Shown here: piece after piece, positions 1 to 8,415 of the stretch
How positions within the stretch are numbered: position 1 is the stretch's first letter
Layout: the number at the start of each line of letters is the position of its first letter
Assembly: GCA_025362075.1 (NCBI GenBank)
Contig: JANYIL010000062.1
Location: 1 to 34,725 of the forward strand
DNA length: 34,725 nucleotides
Direction of reading: 5' to 3'
Source of the DNA: Chloracidobacterium sp.
Lineage (GTDB): Bacteria > Acidobacteriota > Blastocatellia > Pyrinomonadales > Pyrinomonadaceae
Program-made: the position numbers and the translations under genes
Notes under the pieces: generated by a model
Told to the model about the DNA's origin: nothing
Database searches by the model: none
What the model saw: the letters and a program-made list of their open reading frames with translations, nothing else

Positions 1-171
1 CTCACGGTTGACGAAGCCGGCGACGTCGCCACGATCCAGAAAACCAGCGGCCCGCCGATGCTGCAAAACGCCGCCAAGGACGCGATCAAAAAATGGAAGT
101 TTAAGCCCTTCGTCCGCGACGGCCAGCCGGTCAAGGCGACGGGTTTTGTAAGTTTTAACTTCGCGCTGTAA
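1..171 (+). CDS. TonB C-terminal domain protein (3' end only)
   Basis: The window opens inside a reading frame that runs in frame from base 1 to a TAA at 169-171 (56 residues). The residues include a VDEAGDV stretch, then AAKDAIKKWKFKP and a final GFVSFNF, which is the pattern of the TonB C-terminal domain: a short beta strand, an A..A...W.F.P helix-to-strand turn and a last strand. That domain contacts TonB-dependent receptors or related outer-membrane partners in the periplasm. The N-terminal part lies outside the window, so it cannot be told whether this is a true TonB with a membrane anchor or one of the secreted proteins that carry only this domain. The ORF is too short for the supplied track. 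Confidence 0.75.
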   Translation, partial: LTVDEAGDVATIQKTSGPPMLQNAAKDAIKKWKFKPFVRDGQPVKATGFVSFNFAL

Positions 172-180
172 GAAATAAGA

Positions 181-254
181 ATTAGCCACGAACTACACGA
201 ATTACACGAACGTTTTTTGGTCTGTTCGTGACGTTCGTGTAGTTCGTGGCTAAT
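181..254. repeat. Inverted repeat, 31-bp arms
   Basis: The arm at 181-211 begins ATTAGCCACGAACTACACGA and is matched by its reverse complement at 224-254, with three mismatches over 31 bases and a 12-base loop rich in T. Each arm is itself built from the degenerate word ACACGAA/TTCGTGT repeated about every ten bases. It fills most of the gap between the TonB-like gene and the aminopeptidase and could also act as a transcription terminator, since a T-run follows the right arm. Confidence 0.85.
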
Positions 255-285
255 TTTTCTGCTGTGTCTGGGTTAGAATGCCACT

Positions 286-3183
286 ATGCGTTCTCTACTA
301 GTCATTTTACTATTTGTTATCGGCGTTGCGGCGCAAACTCCCCCGATCGAAACCGGCGTTTCGCACACGTTGGCCCAATGGCGAGCTGCTCGATATTCGG
401 ATATTCGCTATAAGTTCAACCTGACGCTCGAAAAAATGTCGCCCGTGCTGAAAGGCACGATGGAGATCAGGGTTAACTTAAACTCGCTGGTGGAATCCGA
501 GCCTAGCCCCAAATCTATCATTCTCGACTGGCGAAAGATCACCGGCCATGAAAAAGATTCAACAATCTCGAACGTGACCGTCAATGGCACACCGATGGAC
601 GTTCGCGGCGGTGGGGCCTTTGAGATCACCAGCACTAAACCGTACATTATCGACGACCGAGACCATCTCATCATCGGCGGCGCCCAGTCGGGCGAAAACG
701 TTGTCAAACTGGATTTCACCTCGCCGATCCTGACCAGCGGCTCGGCGATCACGCGGTACATCGATAAGGAAGACGGCGCGGAATATGTCTATTCGCTCTT
801 TGTCCCGTCCGACGCCAGCACGGCGTTCCCGGTCTTTGACCAGCCGGATCTGAAGGCGAGGTTCACGTTAACGACTCACGTGCCCGCCGACTGGGTGGTA
901 ATAAGCAATGATTTGAGCGTTAGTGCTACGGACGGACGTACTCTATCCACTAACTTTTACGAAACCAAACCTATCAGCACCTACGTCTTTGCCTTTACGG
1001 CGGGGCCGTGGCAGCGGATACCACCGCTTAGAGTCGGTTTCGTCGGGGGCGGCCTGCCTCCGTATCCGGATATCGCGTATCATGTTCGCGCATCTCAAGC
1101 CAAGAAGTTCCAGCCCCACGCTGCCGAGGTCTTTCGGCTGACGAGCGAGGGCATCAAATTCCTCGAAACCTACTTCGACTACAAATTTCCCTGGCCCAAA
1201 TACGATCTTGTCCTGATCCCCGAATTCCCCTTTGGCGGGATGGAGCATGCGGGAGCTACGTTTCTGCGAGAGTCATCCGTTATTTTCCCGACCGAGCCGA
1301 CCAAAAACGACCAGATCTCGCGGGCGAACCTTATCTTTCACGAGACGGCGCATCAGTGGTTTGGGGACACTGTGACGATGAAATGGTTTGACGACCTGTG
1401 GCTAAAAGAGGGGTTTGCCGAGTTTATGGCATACAAGACGCTCGAGAAAGTTATGCCCGAGGCCAACGCCTGGAAAATCTTTTACGAACGCAACAAACAG
1501 GCCGCCTACCAGACCGATTCAACCAAGGGCACGACCCCCATCTATCAGGAGATCGCCAACCTCTCGGCCGCCAAGAGCGCCTACGGCAACATCGTCTATC
1601 GAAAGGCGCCTTCGTTTCTCCGCCAAGCCGAGTTTTATCTAGGCGAAGACAAATTCCAAACCGCCGTCCGCGTGTTCCTGAAGAAACACGAGTACGCAAA
1701 TGCGGGCTGGGAAGATCTGGTGAAGGAGTTTGAGACGGCAAGTGGAAGGGATCTGAAAGAGTGGGCGAAACAGTGGGTAACCCAGAGAGGCCTACCTATT
1801 TATAGGGTTCAAAGAACGCAGGACGACCCAAATATCTATGAAGTCACAATAGTCCCGAGCGACGCTCTTCGATTAGGAGGAGTCTGGCAAATGAAAGTGC
1901 AGACGCTAGCCGTAACATCGGATAAAAACGGAACGACTAATCCTATAGCGTTGTTCACCGTGTCGAATGGTCGAATGGACCCATATCGAATGTCCGAAAC
2001 CATCTCTGACGGAACCCAGAGCCTCTATTATTATTTTCCAAACTACGGCGACTACGGCTACGGCATCTTTCTGCTCGACGCCAAAAGCCGCGATTATGTC
2101 CTGAAAAATATCCAGAACGAAAAGGACCCGTTTTTACGGACAATGATGTGGGGCAGCCTCTGGGACAGCGTCCGCGAAGCCGAGCTTGATCCGAAGGATT
2201 ATGTCGAGCTGGTGGTAAAAATGCTGGGCTCCGACGTTCGGAGTTCCGACTTTAGTCGGCCCTCCACCGCAAAGATGCCAGCTAAAGCTGGAACTCCAAA
2301 CACGGAGACCGACGAAGGCACGATCCAGACACTGCTTAGCCGAGTCTCGACGACGATGAATTATTACGTCTCGGACACGCAGCGGTCCGCACTTGCCCTT
2401 AAGGTCGAGTCGCTCCTAATCGACAGGATACAAAATGCCCCTACCGCCGGACAGCGGATCACTTTTTACCGTGCATTCCTGGGTCTCGCATCGACCGAGC
2501 GTGCCCGGGGCGTCCTCAAGCAGATACTCAGGAATGGCTCGCCCAGGTCAGAACCACCTGCGGTAGCGGGTGGTTTAACTCGGCGGTCACCCAGCTCCGA
2601 CAAAAAAGACTCAAGTAAACCGACAAGTAACAATGACCATCTTCAACCACCCGCTACCGCAGGTGGTTCTGACTTCCACCTCAAAACCAAAGACCGTTTC
2701 GACATTGTCACGCGTCTCATCATCCTCGGCGACGCGGACGCTCCTAAACTGCTCGTCGATCTCGAAAAAACCGAGACGGGCGACGATGCCAAACGCTATG
2801 CTTACGCCGCCAAGGCCGGCGCGGCGACTGCCGAGAACAAGGCCAAATACTGGAACGATTTCCTGACCAACAAAGACATTTCCGAGAGTTGGATCGAGGC
2901 CGCCATGGTGCCGTTTAATTCGATCAGGCAAACGCAGCTAACTCAGCAATTTCTGGAGCGCGCCCTCGCCGAGCTGCCAAACCTCAAACGCTCGCGCAAG
3001 ATATTTTTTGTCAATGGCTGGCTCGGTGCCTTCATCGGCGGCCAACGCAGTGAGGCGGCCCTGGCTGTCGTCAACAAGTTCCTCGCCGATAATCCAAATC
3101 TCGACAACGACCTGCGGCTAAAAATACTCGAAAACGTCGATACCATCGAACGGGCGGTCAAGATCAGGAATAAGTACAAATAG
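286..3183 (+). CDS. Secreted M1-family zinc aminopeptidase
   Basis: This is a metallo-aminopeptidase that removes N-terminal residues from peptides outside the cytoplasm. A signal peptide (MRSLLVILLFVIGVAAQ) opens the protein. The zinc site is HETAH at residues 352-356, followed by exactly 18 residues and the third ligand Glu375, the HEXXH-(18)-E signature of gluzincins. The substrate motif usually written GxMEN is GGMEH here (317-321), so the Asn is replaced by His. The M1 beta-saddle N-domain precedes the catalytic domain and a helical C-terminal region follows. At 965 residues it is long because two palindromic repeats are embedded in frame in the C-terminal part (about residues 652-671 and 754-796), producing low-complexity Pro/Ser-rich segments. 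The start is chosen because the signal peptide begins there. It appears monocistronic, flanked by repeats on both sides. Confidence 0.93.
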   Translation: MRSLLVILLFVIGVAAQTPPIETGVSHTLAQWRAARYSDIRYKFNLTLEKMSPVLKGTMEIRVNLNSLVESEPSPKSIILDWRKITGHEKDSTISNVTVNGTPMDVRGGGAFEITSTKPYIIDDRDHLIIGGAQSGENVVKLDFTSPILTSGSAITRYIDKEDGAEYVYSLFVPSDASTAFPVFDQPDLKARFTLTTHVPADWVVISNDLSVSATDGRTLSTNFYETKPISTYVFAFTAGPWQRIPPLRVGFVGGGLPPYPDIAYHVRASQAKKFQPHAAEVFRLTSEGIKFLETYFDYKFPWPKYDLVLIPEFPFGGMEHAGATFLRESSVIFPTEPTKNDQISRANLIFHETAHQWFGDTVTMKWFDDLWLKEGFAEFMAYKTLEKVMPEANAWKIFYERNKQAAYQTDSTKGTTPIYQEIANLSAAKSAYGNIVYRKAPSFLRQAEFYLGEDKFQTAVRVFLKKHEYANAGWEDLVKEFETASGRDLKEWAKQWVTQRGLPIYRVQRTQDDPNIYEVTIVPSDALRLGGVWQMKVQTLAVTSDKNGTTNPIALFTVSNGRMDPYRMSETISDGTQSLYYYFPNYGDYGYGIFLLDAKSRDYVLKNIQNEKDPFLRTMMWGSLWDSVREAELDPKDYVELVVKMLGSDVRSSDFSRPSTAKMPAKAGTPNTETDEGTIQTLLSRVSTTMNYYVSDTQRSALALKVESLLIDRIQNAPTAGQRITFYRAFLGLASTERARGVLKQILRNGSPRSEPPAVAGGLTRRSPSSDKKDSSKPTSNNDHLQPPATAGGSDFHLKTKDRFDIVTRLIILGDADAPKLLVDLEKTETGDDAKRYAYAAKAGAATAENKAKYWNDFLTNKDISESWIEAAMVPFNSIRQTQLTQQFLERALAELPNLKRSRKIFFVNGWLGAFIGGQRSEAALAVVNKFLADNPNLDNDLRLKILENVDTIERAVKIRNKYK
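2240..2297. repeat. Inverted repeat inside aminopeptidase reading frame (first)
   Basis: GGAGTTCCGACTTTAGTCGG at 2240-2259 faces CCAGCTAAAGCTGGAACTCC at 2278-2297. The two arms are reverse complements with three mismatches, and each arm also holds a smaller palindrome around CTTTAG. It contributes about 20 residues to the aminopeptidase without a stop codon or frameshift. Its sequence is unrelated to the second repeat in the same gene. Confidence 0.85.
2547..2673. repeat. Perfect 29-bp inverted repeat inside aminopeptidase reading frame (second)
   Basis: The left arm 2547-2575 (starting GTCAGAACCACCTGCGGTAG) and the right arm 2645-2673 are perfect reverse complements over 29 bases, separated by 69 bases. 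The whole 127-base element stays open in the aminopeptidase frame, encoding segments EPPAVAGG and PPATAGG on the two arms. Perfect arms imply recent insertion or gene conversion. Confidence 0.92.
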
Positions 3184-3210
3184 CAGGTGGCGCCGGTTAG
3201 AAATGAACGT

Positions 3211-3292
3211 AAAATCTCTGCGTTGCTCTGCGTCTTCCTCAAGGCGGCCTCTGCGTTCAAATCCGGGTAACCGCAGAGTACGCAGAGATTTT
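3211..3292. repeat. Inverted repeat of CTCTGCG/CGCAGAG words
   Basis: AAAATCTCTGCGT at 3211-3223 and its continuation TGCTCTGCG are mirrored by CGCAGAG-TACGCAGAGATTTT at 3272-3292. Further CTCTGCG and CGCAGAG copies lie between and just outside the arms. It occupies the centre of the 249-base gap between the aminopeptidase and the sulfoxide reductase gene. The rest of that gap shows no gene. Confidence 0.8.
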
Positions 3293-3432
3293 CGCAGAGA
3301 ACGCGGAGAAGACTGCTACGCATTGTACACGCCACAAACCAGAACGCTGCCACCCGATTAAACACCGCCGGACGGGGGCCACCGCTACCAATTATTTACA
3401 CAACCCGCCCGCCCAAGCTAAACTCAATATTT

Positions 3433-3918
3433 ATGGCTGAGTCGATCGCGTTTACAAATGGTGCCGGCCGCAAAATGGTCTATGGCGAGCTGGCGCCGCA
3501 GATCGAGGCGCTGCTGGCGGGCGAGACCGATCTCGTGGCAAATCTCGCGAACGTGGCCGCCGTGTTGAAAGAGGCATTCGGATTCTTCTGGATCGGGTTT
3601 TACATCGTTAAGGACGGCCAGCTTGTGCTAGGCCCGTTTCAGGGGCCGCTCGCGTGTACGCGGATCGCTTTCGATCAGGGCGTTTGTGGCCATGCATATA
3701 CGACGCGGCATACGGTGATCGTCGCGGATGTGGACGAATTTCCCGGGCATATTGCCTGTGCTTCGGCGTCGAGGTCCGAGATCGTCATTCCCATACTTGA
3801 CCGGAGCGGAGCCGTTTTCGGCGTTTTGGACGTCGACAGCGACAACCTCGACGACTTTGGCCAGGCGGACGCCGACGGACTCGGTCGGATAGTAGAGATA
3901 ATTCAGCGGACGATCTAG
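3433..3918 (+). CDS. msrC: Free methionine-(R)-sulfoxide reductase (GAF type)
   Basis: This is a cytosolic single-GAF-domain enzyme that reduces free L-methionine-(R)-sulfoxide, repairing oxidised methionine with thioredoxin as electron donor. The 161-residue length equals that of the family. The fRMsr signature is intact: LVLGPFQGPLAC (Cys75), the GVCG turn (Cys85) and FPGHIAC (Cys109), which align with the three conserved cysteines of E. coli YebR/MsrC, the last being catalytic. SEIVIPI and GVLDVDS complete the GAF core. It is the first gene of a forward cluster, with nine bases to the TerC-like gene. Pairing with a possible manganese exporter and a CDF exporter suggests an oxidative or metal stress setting, which is inference. 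Confidence 0.92.
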   Translation: MAESIAFTNGAGRKMVYGELAPQIEALLAGETDLVANLANVAAVLKEAFGFFWIGFYIVKDGQLVLGPFQGPLACTRIAFDQGVCGHAYTTRHTVIVADVDEFPGHIACASASRSEIVIPILDRSGAVFGVLDVDSDNLDDFGQADADGLGRIVEIIQRTI

Positions 3919-3927
3919 TGCGGCGTT

Positions 3928-4938
3928 ATGAACGGAGCGGAATACCCACTTTGGGTCTGGATAGTCTTTTTTTTGACGGTTTTGTCGGCCCTTTTTGTCG
4001 ATGTTGGCATCGTCAACCGCCGCGCGCACATGCCGAGCCGGCATGAAACTATTATCTGGAGCATCGTCTGGATCTCGCTCGCCCTCGCCTTTAACGGCTT
4101 TATTCTTACTCAGTTCGGTACGCCAAAGGCGAAGGAATTTTTCACTGGCTATCTGATCGAGCTGTCGCTGTCGATCGACAATCTGTTTGTTTTTCTACTG
4201 ATATTCCGGTATTTCAAGGTGCCCGCGAAATACCAGCATCGCGTACTGTTTTGGGGCATTTTCATGGCGATGGTGATGAGGCTGGTGATGATCTTTGCCG
4301 GGGCCCAACTTGTCGAGAATTTTAGCTGGATACTCTATCTTTTCGGCGCGTTCCTGATCTACACGGGCATCAAGATGTTCGGCGAGGACGAGTCGTTCGA
4401 CCCCGGAAAAAGCTCGATGGTCAATCTGACCACGAGATTTGTGCGTATATCCAAGCACTACGACGGTGACAGTTTCTTCGTCAACATAGACGGCAAACGC
4501 ACCGGCACGCTACTTCTGCTGGTGCTGATCGTGATTAATGTCGCCGATCTGGTCTTTGCCGTCGATTCCATTCCCGCGATCTTTGGCATCACGACCGATC
4601 GGTTTGTCGTCTACACGTCGAATATTTTTGCGATCCTGGGCCTCAGGACATTTTATTTTTTGCTGGTCGAGATGGCGGAAAAGTTTCATTTCCTCAAGTA
4701 TGGGCTCGCTTTTGTGTTAACGTTTATCGGTATCAAAATGCTCTTGCCTCTGGCGGCCCAAGGCTTGATAATGTTACAAGGTGGGGGAGAGGATTCGGCC
4801 GTAAACGCTTTTTTACAGCGGTTTGTGCATCACGAGTATGAGCAAACGGTTATTAACCTATCGCTCGGCGTGGTTGCCGGATCGATACTCACGTCGGTCG
4901 CCCTGTCGCTGATCTTTCCCCACAAACGCGAGGGATGA
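3928..4938 (+). CDS. TerC/Alx-family integral membrane protein (probable metal exporter)
   Basis: A 336-residue polytopic inner-membrane protein with about eight or nine hydrophobic segments. The family hallmarks are present: LIELSLSIDNLFVFLLIF near residue 75 and VADLVFAVDSIPAIFGIT near residue 205, each carrying the membrane-embedded acidic residue thought to bind a cation, followed by FAILGLRTFYFLL. The length and the double motif fit the Alx branch, known for Mn2+ export, rather than short TerC proteins of tellurite operons; no other ter gene is nearby. It lies nine bases after msrC and 16 before the FecR-domain gene. I saw no room for a yybP-ykoY riboswitch directly upstream, so control is probably from the promoter of the msrC gene. 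Confidence 0.9.
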   Translation: MNGAEYPLWVWIVFFLTVLSALFVDVGIVNRRAHMPSRHETIIWSIVWISLALAFNGFILTQFGTPKAKEFFTGYLIELSLSIDNLFVFLLIFRYFKVPAKYQHRVLFWGIFMAMVMRLVMIFAGAQLVENFSWILYLFGAFLIYTGIKMFGEDESFDPGKSSMVNLTTRFVRISKHYDGDSFFVNIDGKRTGTLLLLVLIVINVADLVFAVDSIPAIFGITTDRFVVYTSNIFAILGLRTFYFLLVEMAEKFHFLKYGLAFVLTFIGIKMLLPLAAQGLIMLQGGGEDSAVNAFLQRFVHHEYEQTVINLSLGVVAGSILTSVALSLIFPHKREG

Positions 4939-4954
4939 ATTATATCCACCCTTA

Positions 4955-6193
4955 ATGGAAGATAACAAATACCGCAAATTTTACGTCGACTGGTGGAATA
5001 TCCGCAACAGCACGATCTACTCGGTGATCGCTGTTGTCATAATTTTACTGGCCCTCGGCGGAGGTGCGTGGTGGGCGTCGCGGCACAATTGGTTTATCGA
5101 CACGCCCGACCAGAATGTACCGAAAGATGCGGCCCGGATCGTTTCATTCGAGGGTGATGTGCGGATCATCCGTGCCGCGACACGCGAGACGATAGTCGTC
5201 AAAAGCGAGACTTTCGTCACCGCCGGGGACACGATCCAGACGATGGCAGACGGGCGGGCGACCGTGCAAAATATCGATGGCTCGGTCTTTTACGTCAAGC
5301 CCAACAGCGCCATGGTGGTCAAGGTTTCGACCTCGCTCTTTGGCGGAAAGGACGTCCGGCTGACGGTGAATGACGGCCAGGTAAACGTCAAGACGAGCGA
5401 TCAGCCGCAAGACTCGAAAAACATCGTCGAGGTAGCCGATTCGGAAAACCGCGTGCTGTCGAATACGGACGCGAGCTTTAATGCCGATTCGCAGACCAAC
5501 GGCGGCGAGATTCGCATCAGTCGCGGCGGGGTGGAAACGACGATCGGCGGCGAAAAGACGACGATCAGTGAAAACGAGTTTGCCTCGGTCAACAACGGCA
5601 AGCTGTCGGCACGCGAAAAATTGCTCGCACCGCCAAGGCCCGTCGCCCCGGCAAATTCGGCCCAGATCCCCGATTCCGGCGGCGGCGTGAGCGTGGCATT
5701 TAGCTGGCAGGCACCCGAGGAAAACCCGATCGCGAGCTATTATCTGCAGATCTCAAAATCGCCGATCTTTGCGGCAGATTCGATACTCGTCGACAAAAGC
5801 TCGATGACGACCCGCGAATTCCGTCTCGCCGGCATCTCGCCCGGCACGTATTACTGGCGGGTCAAGGCAACATCGGTCTCAGGCCAAACGACAAACTGGA
5901 ACGACGCGTGGAAGTTCCTGGTGGTGCGGCCGAGCGATAACGTTTCGATCGACGCGACCAACGTCCAGGTCGAACGCGTCGGTGGAAATGTGTATATCCT
6001 AACGGGCCGCACCTTGCCCGGAATGAGCGTCAGGACGGCGGGCCGCGACACGTTTGCCGGGCCCGACGGGTCGTTCCGCTTGCAAATATCGTCGCCGTCG
6101 GTCGAGACCGCCGTCGAGATCAGCGACGATCGTGGCAACCGCCGGGGCTTTATCGTCTCTCTCAGAAATGGCAGCATTTTGCGGCGTTATTAG
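4955..6193 (+). CDS. FecR-domain membrane protein with Fn3-like region
   Basis: A 412-residue protein with a short cytoplasmic N-terminus, one membrane segment (about residues 19-40) and a large periplasmic part. Residues about 60-165 read as a FecR domain: GDVRIIRA, the AGDTIQTMADGRATVQNIDGS core and a LTVNDGQVNVKTS strand pattern. Residues about 230-310 resemble an Ig/Fn3 module (FSWQAPEENPIASYYLQIS, GTYYWRVKA), and the tail 325-410 looks like another beta-sandwich of carboxypeptidase-regulatory type. No sigma factor or TonB receptor gene adjoins it, so it is not a classical FecR anti-sigma protein; a cell-envelope binding role is more likely. The stop TAG is immediately followed, in the same frame, by the coding sequence of the CDF protein. 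Confidence 0.85.
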   Translation: MEDNKYRKFYVDWWNIRNSTIYSVIAVVIILLALGGGAWWASRHNWFIDTPDQNVPKDAARIVSFEGDVRIIRAATRETIVVKSETFVTAGDTIQTMADGRATVQNIDGSVFYVKPNSAMVVKVSTSLFGGKDVRLTVNDGQVNVKTSDQPQDSKNIVEVADSENRVLSNTDASFNADSQTNGGEIRISRGGVETTIGGEKTTISENEFASVNNGKLSAREKLLAPPRPVAPANSAQIPDSGGGVSVAFSWQAPEENPIASYYLQISKSPIFAADSILVDKSSMTTREFRLAGISPGTYYWRVKATSVSGQTTNWNDAWKFLVVRPSDNVSIDATNVQVERVGGNVYILTGRTLPGMSVRTAGRDTFAGPDGSFRLQISSPSVETAVEISDDRGNRRGFIVSLRNGSILRRY

Positions 6194-6304
6194 GGAAAAA
6201 GGGGGGCCGTCGAGATCGCTCATAACCACAACCATCAGAACGAGGATTTACGCACCGGCCGTGCACGGCGGCTGTGGCTTGCTCTCGCTCTGACATTTTT
6301 CTAT

Positions 6305-7159
6305 ATGTTTGCCGAGGCGATCGGCGGCTGGGTGACCAATTCGCTTGCCCTGATCGCGGACGCCGGCCACATGCTGACGGATGTAGCGGCCCTCGGCCTG
6401 ACGCTCGGGGCGATCTGGTTTGGCGCCCGCCCGGCTACGGCGCGGAAAACGTTTGGCTATTACCGGCTTGAGATATTGGCGGCGTTTGTTAACGGCATCG
6501 TACTCGTGCTGCTCTCGATAGCCGTTATTTACGAAGGCGTCATCCGCTGGCAGGCACCGCCTGATGTCCATGGCCTGCAGATGACCGTGATCGCCGTGGG
6601 CGGCCTGCTCGTTAATATCGTGGCGGCAAAGCTGCTCCATTCCGGCCACAAACACGACCTCAATATGCGCGGTGCGTGGCTGCATGTCATGGGCGACCTG
6701 CTCGGCACGGTGACGGCCATCGTCGCGGGCGTACTGATCGTCACGCTCGGCTGGCTGTGGGCCGACCCGCTGTGCAGCGTTTTGATCAGCATGATAATTA
6801 TTTTTGGCGCGTGGCGGCTGATCGTCGATTCGGTCAATGTCCTGTTAGAAGGCACGCCCGCCCATATCAATCTCGCGGCCGTCGAGGAAACGATACTTGA
6901 GACCGCTGGCGTCGGAGGCGTCCACGATCTGCACGTCTGGACGATCTCATCCGGCATCGAGGCCCTATCGGCCCATATCAGCCACGACGAATCGGTCGCC
7001 CATTCGGACCTGCTCGCGGCCGTCCGCGAAAAGCTGCACGACCGTTTTGGCCTCGACCACCTGACTATCCAGATGGAGACGATGGACCTCGAGGCCGAAG
7101 CAGTTTATGTCTGCGAGACGGGGACAAAGTGTTTCGAGCCCTCCGCAAAACGCTTTTGA
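6305..7159 (+). CDS. Cation diffusion facilitator (CzcD/ZitB-like); true start upstream of 6305
   Basis: A CDF family Zn2+/divalent metal-proton antiporter in the inner membrane. LALIADAGHMLTDVAAL carries the HxxxD half-site of transmembrane helix 2, and HVMGDLLGTVTAI the HxxxD of helix 5. A loop with HSGHKHD and a C-terminal cytoplasmic domain (VHDLHVWTISSGIEALSAHI) complete the family. The first ATG, used here, cuts helix 1. The same frame is open back to the FecR stop at 6191-6193 and encodes HNHNHQ, then RRLWLALALTFFY, exactly the His-rich tail and helix 1 expected of the family, but no ATG, GTG or TTG lies in that 111-base stretch. Either a rare start codon is used, or one base is missing in the A5G6 run at 6196-6206: an added base would join the frame to an ATG at 6168. 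The gene after it starts five bases on. Confidence 0.9.
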   Translation: MFAEAIGGWVTNSLALIADAGHMLTDVAALGLTLGAIWFGARPATARKTFGYYRLEILAAFVNGIVLVLLSIAVIYEGVIRWQAPPDVHGLQMTVIAVGGLLVNIVAAKLLHSGHKHDLNMRGAWLHVMGDLLGTVTAIVAGVLIVTLGWLWADPLCSVLISMIIIFGAWRLIVDSVNVLLEGTPAHINLAAVEETILETAGVGGVHDLHVWTISSGIEALSAHISHDESVAHSDLLAAVREKLHDRFGLDHLTIQMETMDLEAEAVYVCETGTKCFEPSAKRF

Positions 7160-7164
7160 CGCCT

Positions 7165-8415
7165 ATGCCCACCATCGACCTCAAATACGGCACGGCCGCG
7201 ATCCCGTTCGAATACGACATCGACCGTTTCGATGTCCTCGGCCAGACCTCTCATAAACCGGCCCTGTCCGATGTTGAGATAGGTGAAAAACTCGATCAAC
7301 CCATCGATGCCCCTGCGCTCGAAGAAAAAATAAAGCCGGGCGAGACGGTCCTGCTCGTCGTCCCGGACGCCACACGCGAAACGGCTGCCGGGCAGGTCGT
7401 AAACCTGCTCGTTCGCCGCCTCATTGCCAACGGCACGACGCCATTTGAGATCAGCATCATTTTCGCGACCGGCATCCACCGCAAAGTCACCGAGGCTGAA
7501 AAGTCCTCGATCCTGACGCCGTTCATTGCTCAGCGGATAAAAACATTAGACCACGATCCGCGCGACCTGATGCAGATAGTTCGTGTGGGCGAAACCTCGG
7601 GCGGAGTACCGGTCGAGCTAAACCGGGCAGTTCTCGAACACGACCATGTCATTCTGATAGGCGGGGTCACGTTTCACTATTTTGCGGGTTTCACTGGCGG
7701 ACGAAAGCTAATATGCCCGGGCCTCGCGTCGGCGCGGACGGTCGCGGCAACGCATAAGCTCGCCTTTGACTGCGAGACATTGTCTCGTCGCGACGGCGTC
7801 GATACGGGGAAACTAGATGGAAACGCGGTTCATGAGGCCTTCATGGAGGCGGTCGCGATGGTCGATCCAGCTTTCGCGATCACGACCATGGTCGATGACG
7901 CCGGCGAGATTGTCGATTTATTTTGCGGTAATTGGAAAACGTCGCATCGTGCCGCCTGCGATGGCTACGCGGCTGAGCATACGATCAAGTTGAAAGAAAA
8001 ACGCGACCTTGTCATCGCCAGTTGTAACGGGTTCCCCCACGACATAAATATCGTCCAGGCCCACAAAACGCTCGATGCCGCCGCCCGCGCGTGTACCGAT
8101 GGAGGGACAATCGTCCTGCTTGCTGAATGCACCGACGGACTGGGACGTGACGATTTTCTAAATTGGTTCAATGCCGCCGATAGCAGCGATCTCGCAGCCA
8201 ATCTCTGCAAAAAATATCAGGTCAACGGCCAAACCGCATGGAGCCTTTTGAAAAAGGCGGAGAGATTTAATATTCAGATCGTAACCGGATTGGAAAAAAG
8301 TCAGACGGATAAGATGAGGCTGGTCAAAATCACCGATCCCGCATCGGTTATCTCGACGGCTGACAAAGGGTATATTTTACCCTTCGGGGGGAAATTTCAG
8401 GTAGAGAAAGTCTGA
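7165..8415 (+). CDS. larA: LarA-like nickel-pincer racemase (DUF2088)
   Basis: A homologue of lactate racemase LarA, which uses a covalently attached nickel-pincer nucleotide to invert the chiral carbon of 2-hydroxyacids. The key residues keep the spacing of Lactiplantibacillus LarA with a constant offset of three: His105 in GIHRK (LarA His108), His171 in FHYFAGFTGG (His174), Lys181 in GGRK, which would bind the cofactor (Lys184), and His197 in ATHKL (His200). I chose ATG 7165 instead of 7129 because MPTIDLKYG is the normal family N-terminus and it avoids overlap with the CDF stop. It is the last gene of the forward cluster. No larB, larC or larE is in the window, so the cofactor must come from elsewhere. 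The substrate is unknown, since LarA homologues act on diverse hydroxyacids. Confidence 0.85.
   Translation: MPTIDLKYGTAAIPFEYDIDRFDVLGQTSHKPALSDVEIGEKLDQPIDAPALEEKIKPGETVLLVVPDATRETAAGQVVNLLVRRLIANGTTPFEISIIFATGIHRKVTEAEKSSILTPFIAQRIKTLDHDPRDLMQIVRVGETSGGVPVELNRAVLEHDHVILIGGVTFHYFAGFTGGRKLICPGLASARTVAATHKLAFDCETLSRRDGVDTGKLDGNAVHEAFMEAVAMVDPAFAITTMVDDAGEIVDLFCGNWKTSHRAACDGYAAEHTIKLKEKRDLVIASCNGFPHDINIVQAHKTLDAAARACTDGGTIVLLAECTDGLGRDDFLNWFNAADSSDLAANLCKKYQVNGQTAWSLLKKAERFNIQIVTGLEKSQTDKMRLVKITDPASVISTADKGYILPFGGKFQVEKV

Noticed and set aside
3910-3930. Manganese riboswitch ahead of the TerC/Alx gene
   Set aside because: Only nine bases separate it from the preceding gene, leaving no room for a yybP-ykoY element.
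7129-7164. Upstream start of the LarA-like gene
   Set aside because: Overlaps the CDF gene by 31 bases and adds residues absent from the family; ATG 7165 gives the usual N-terminus.
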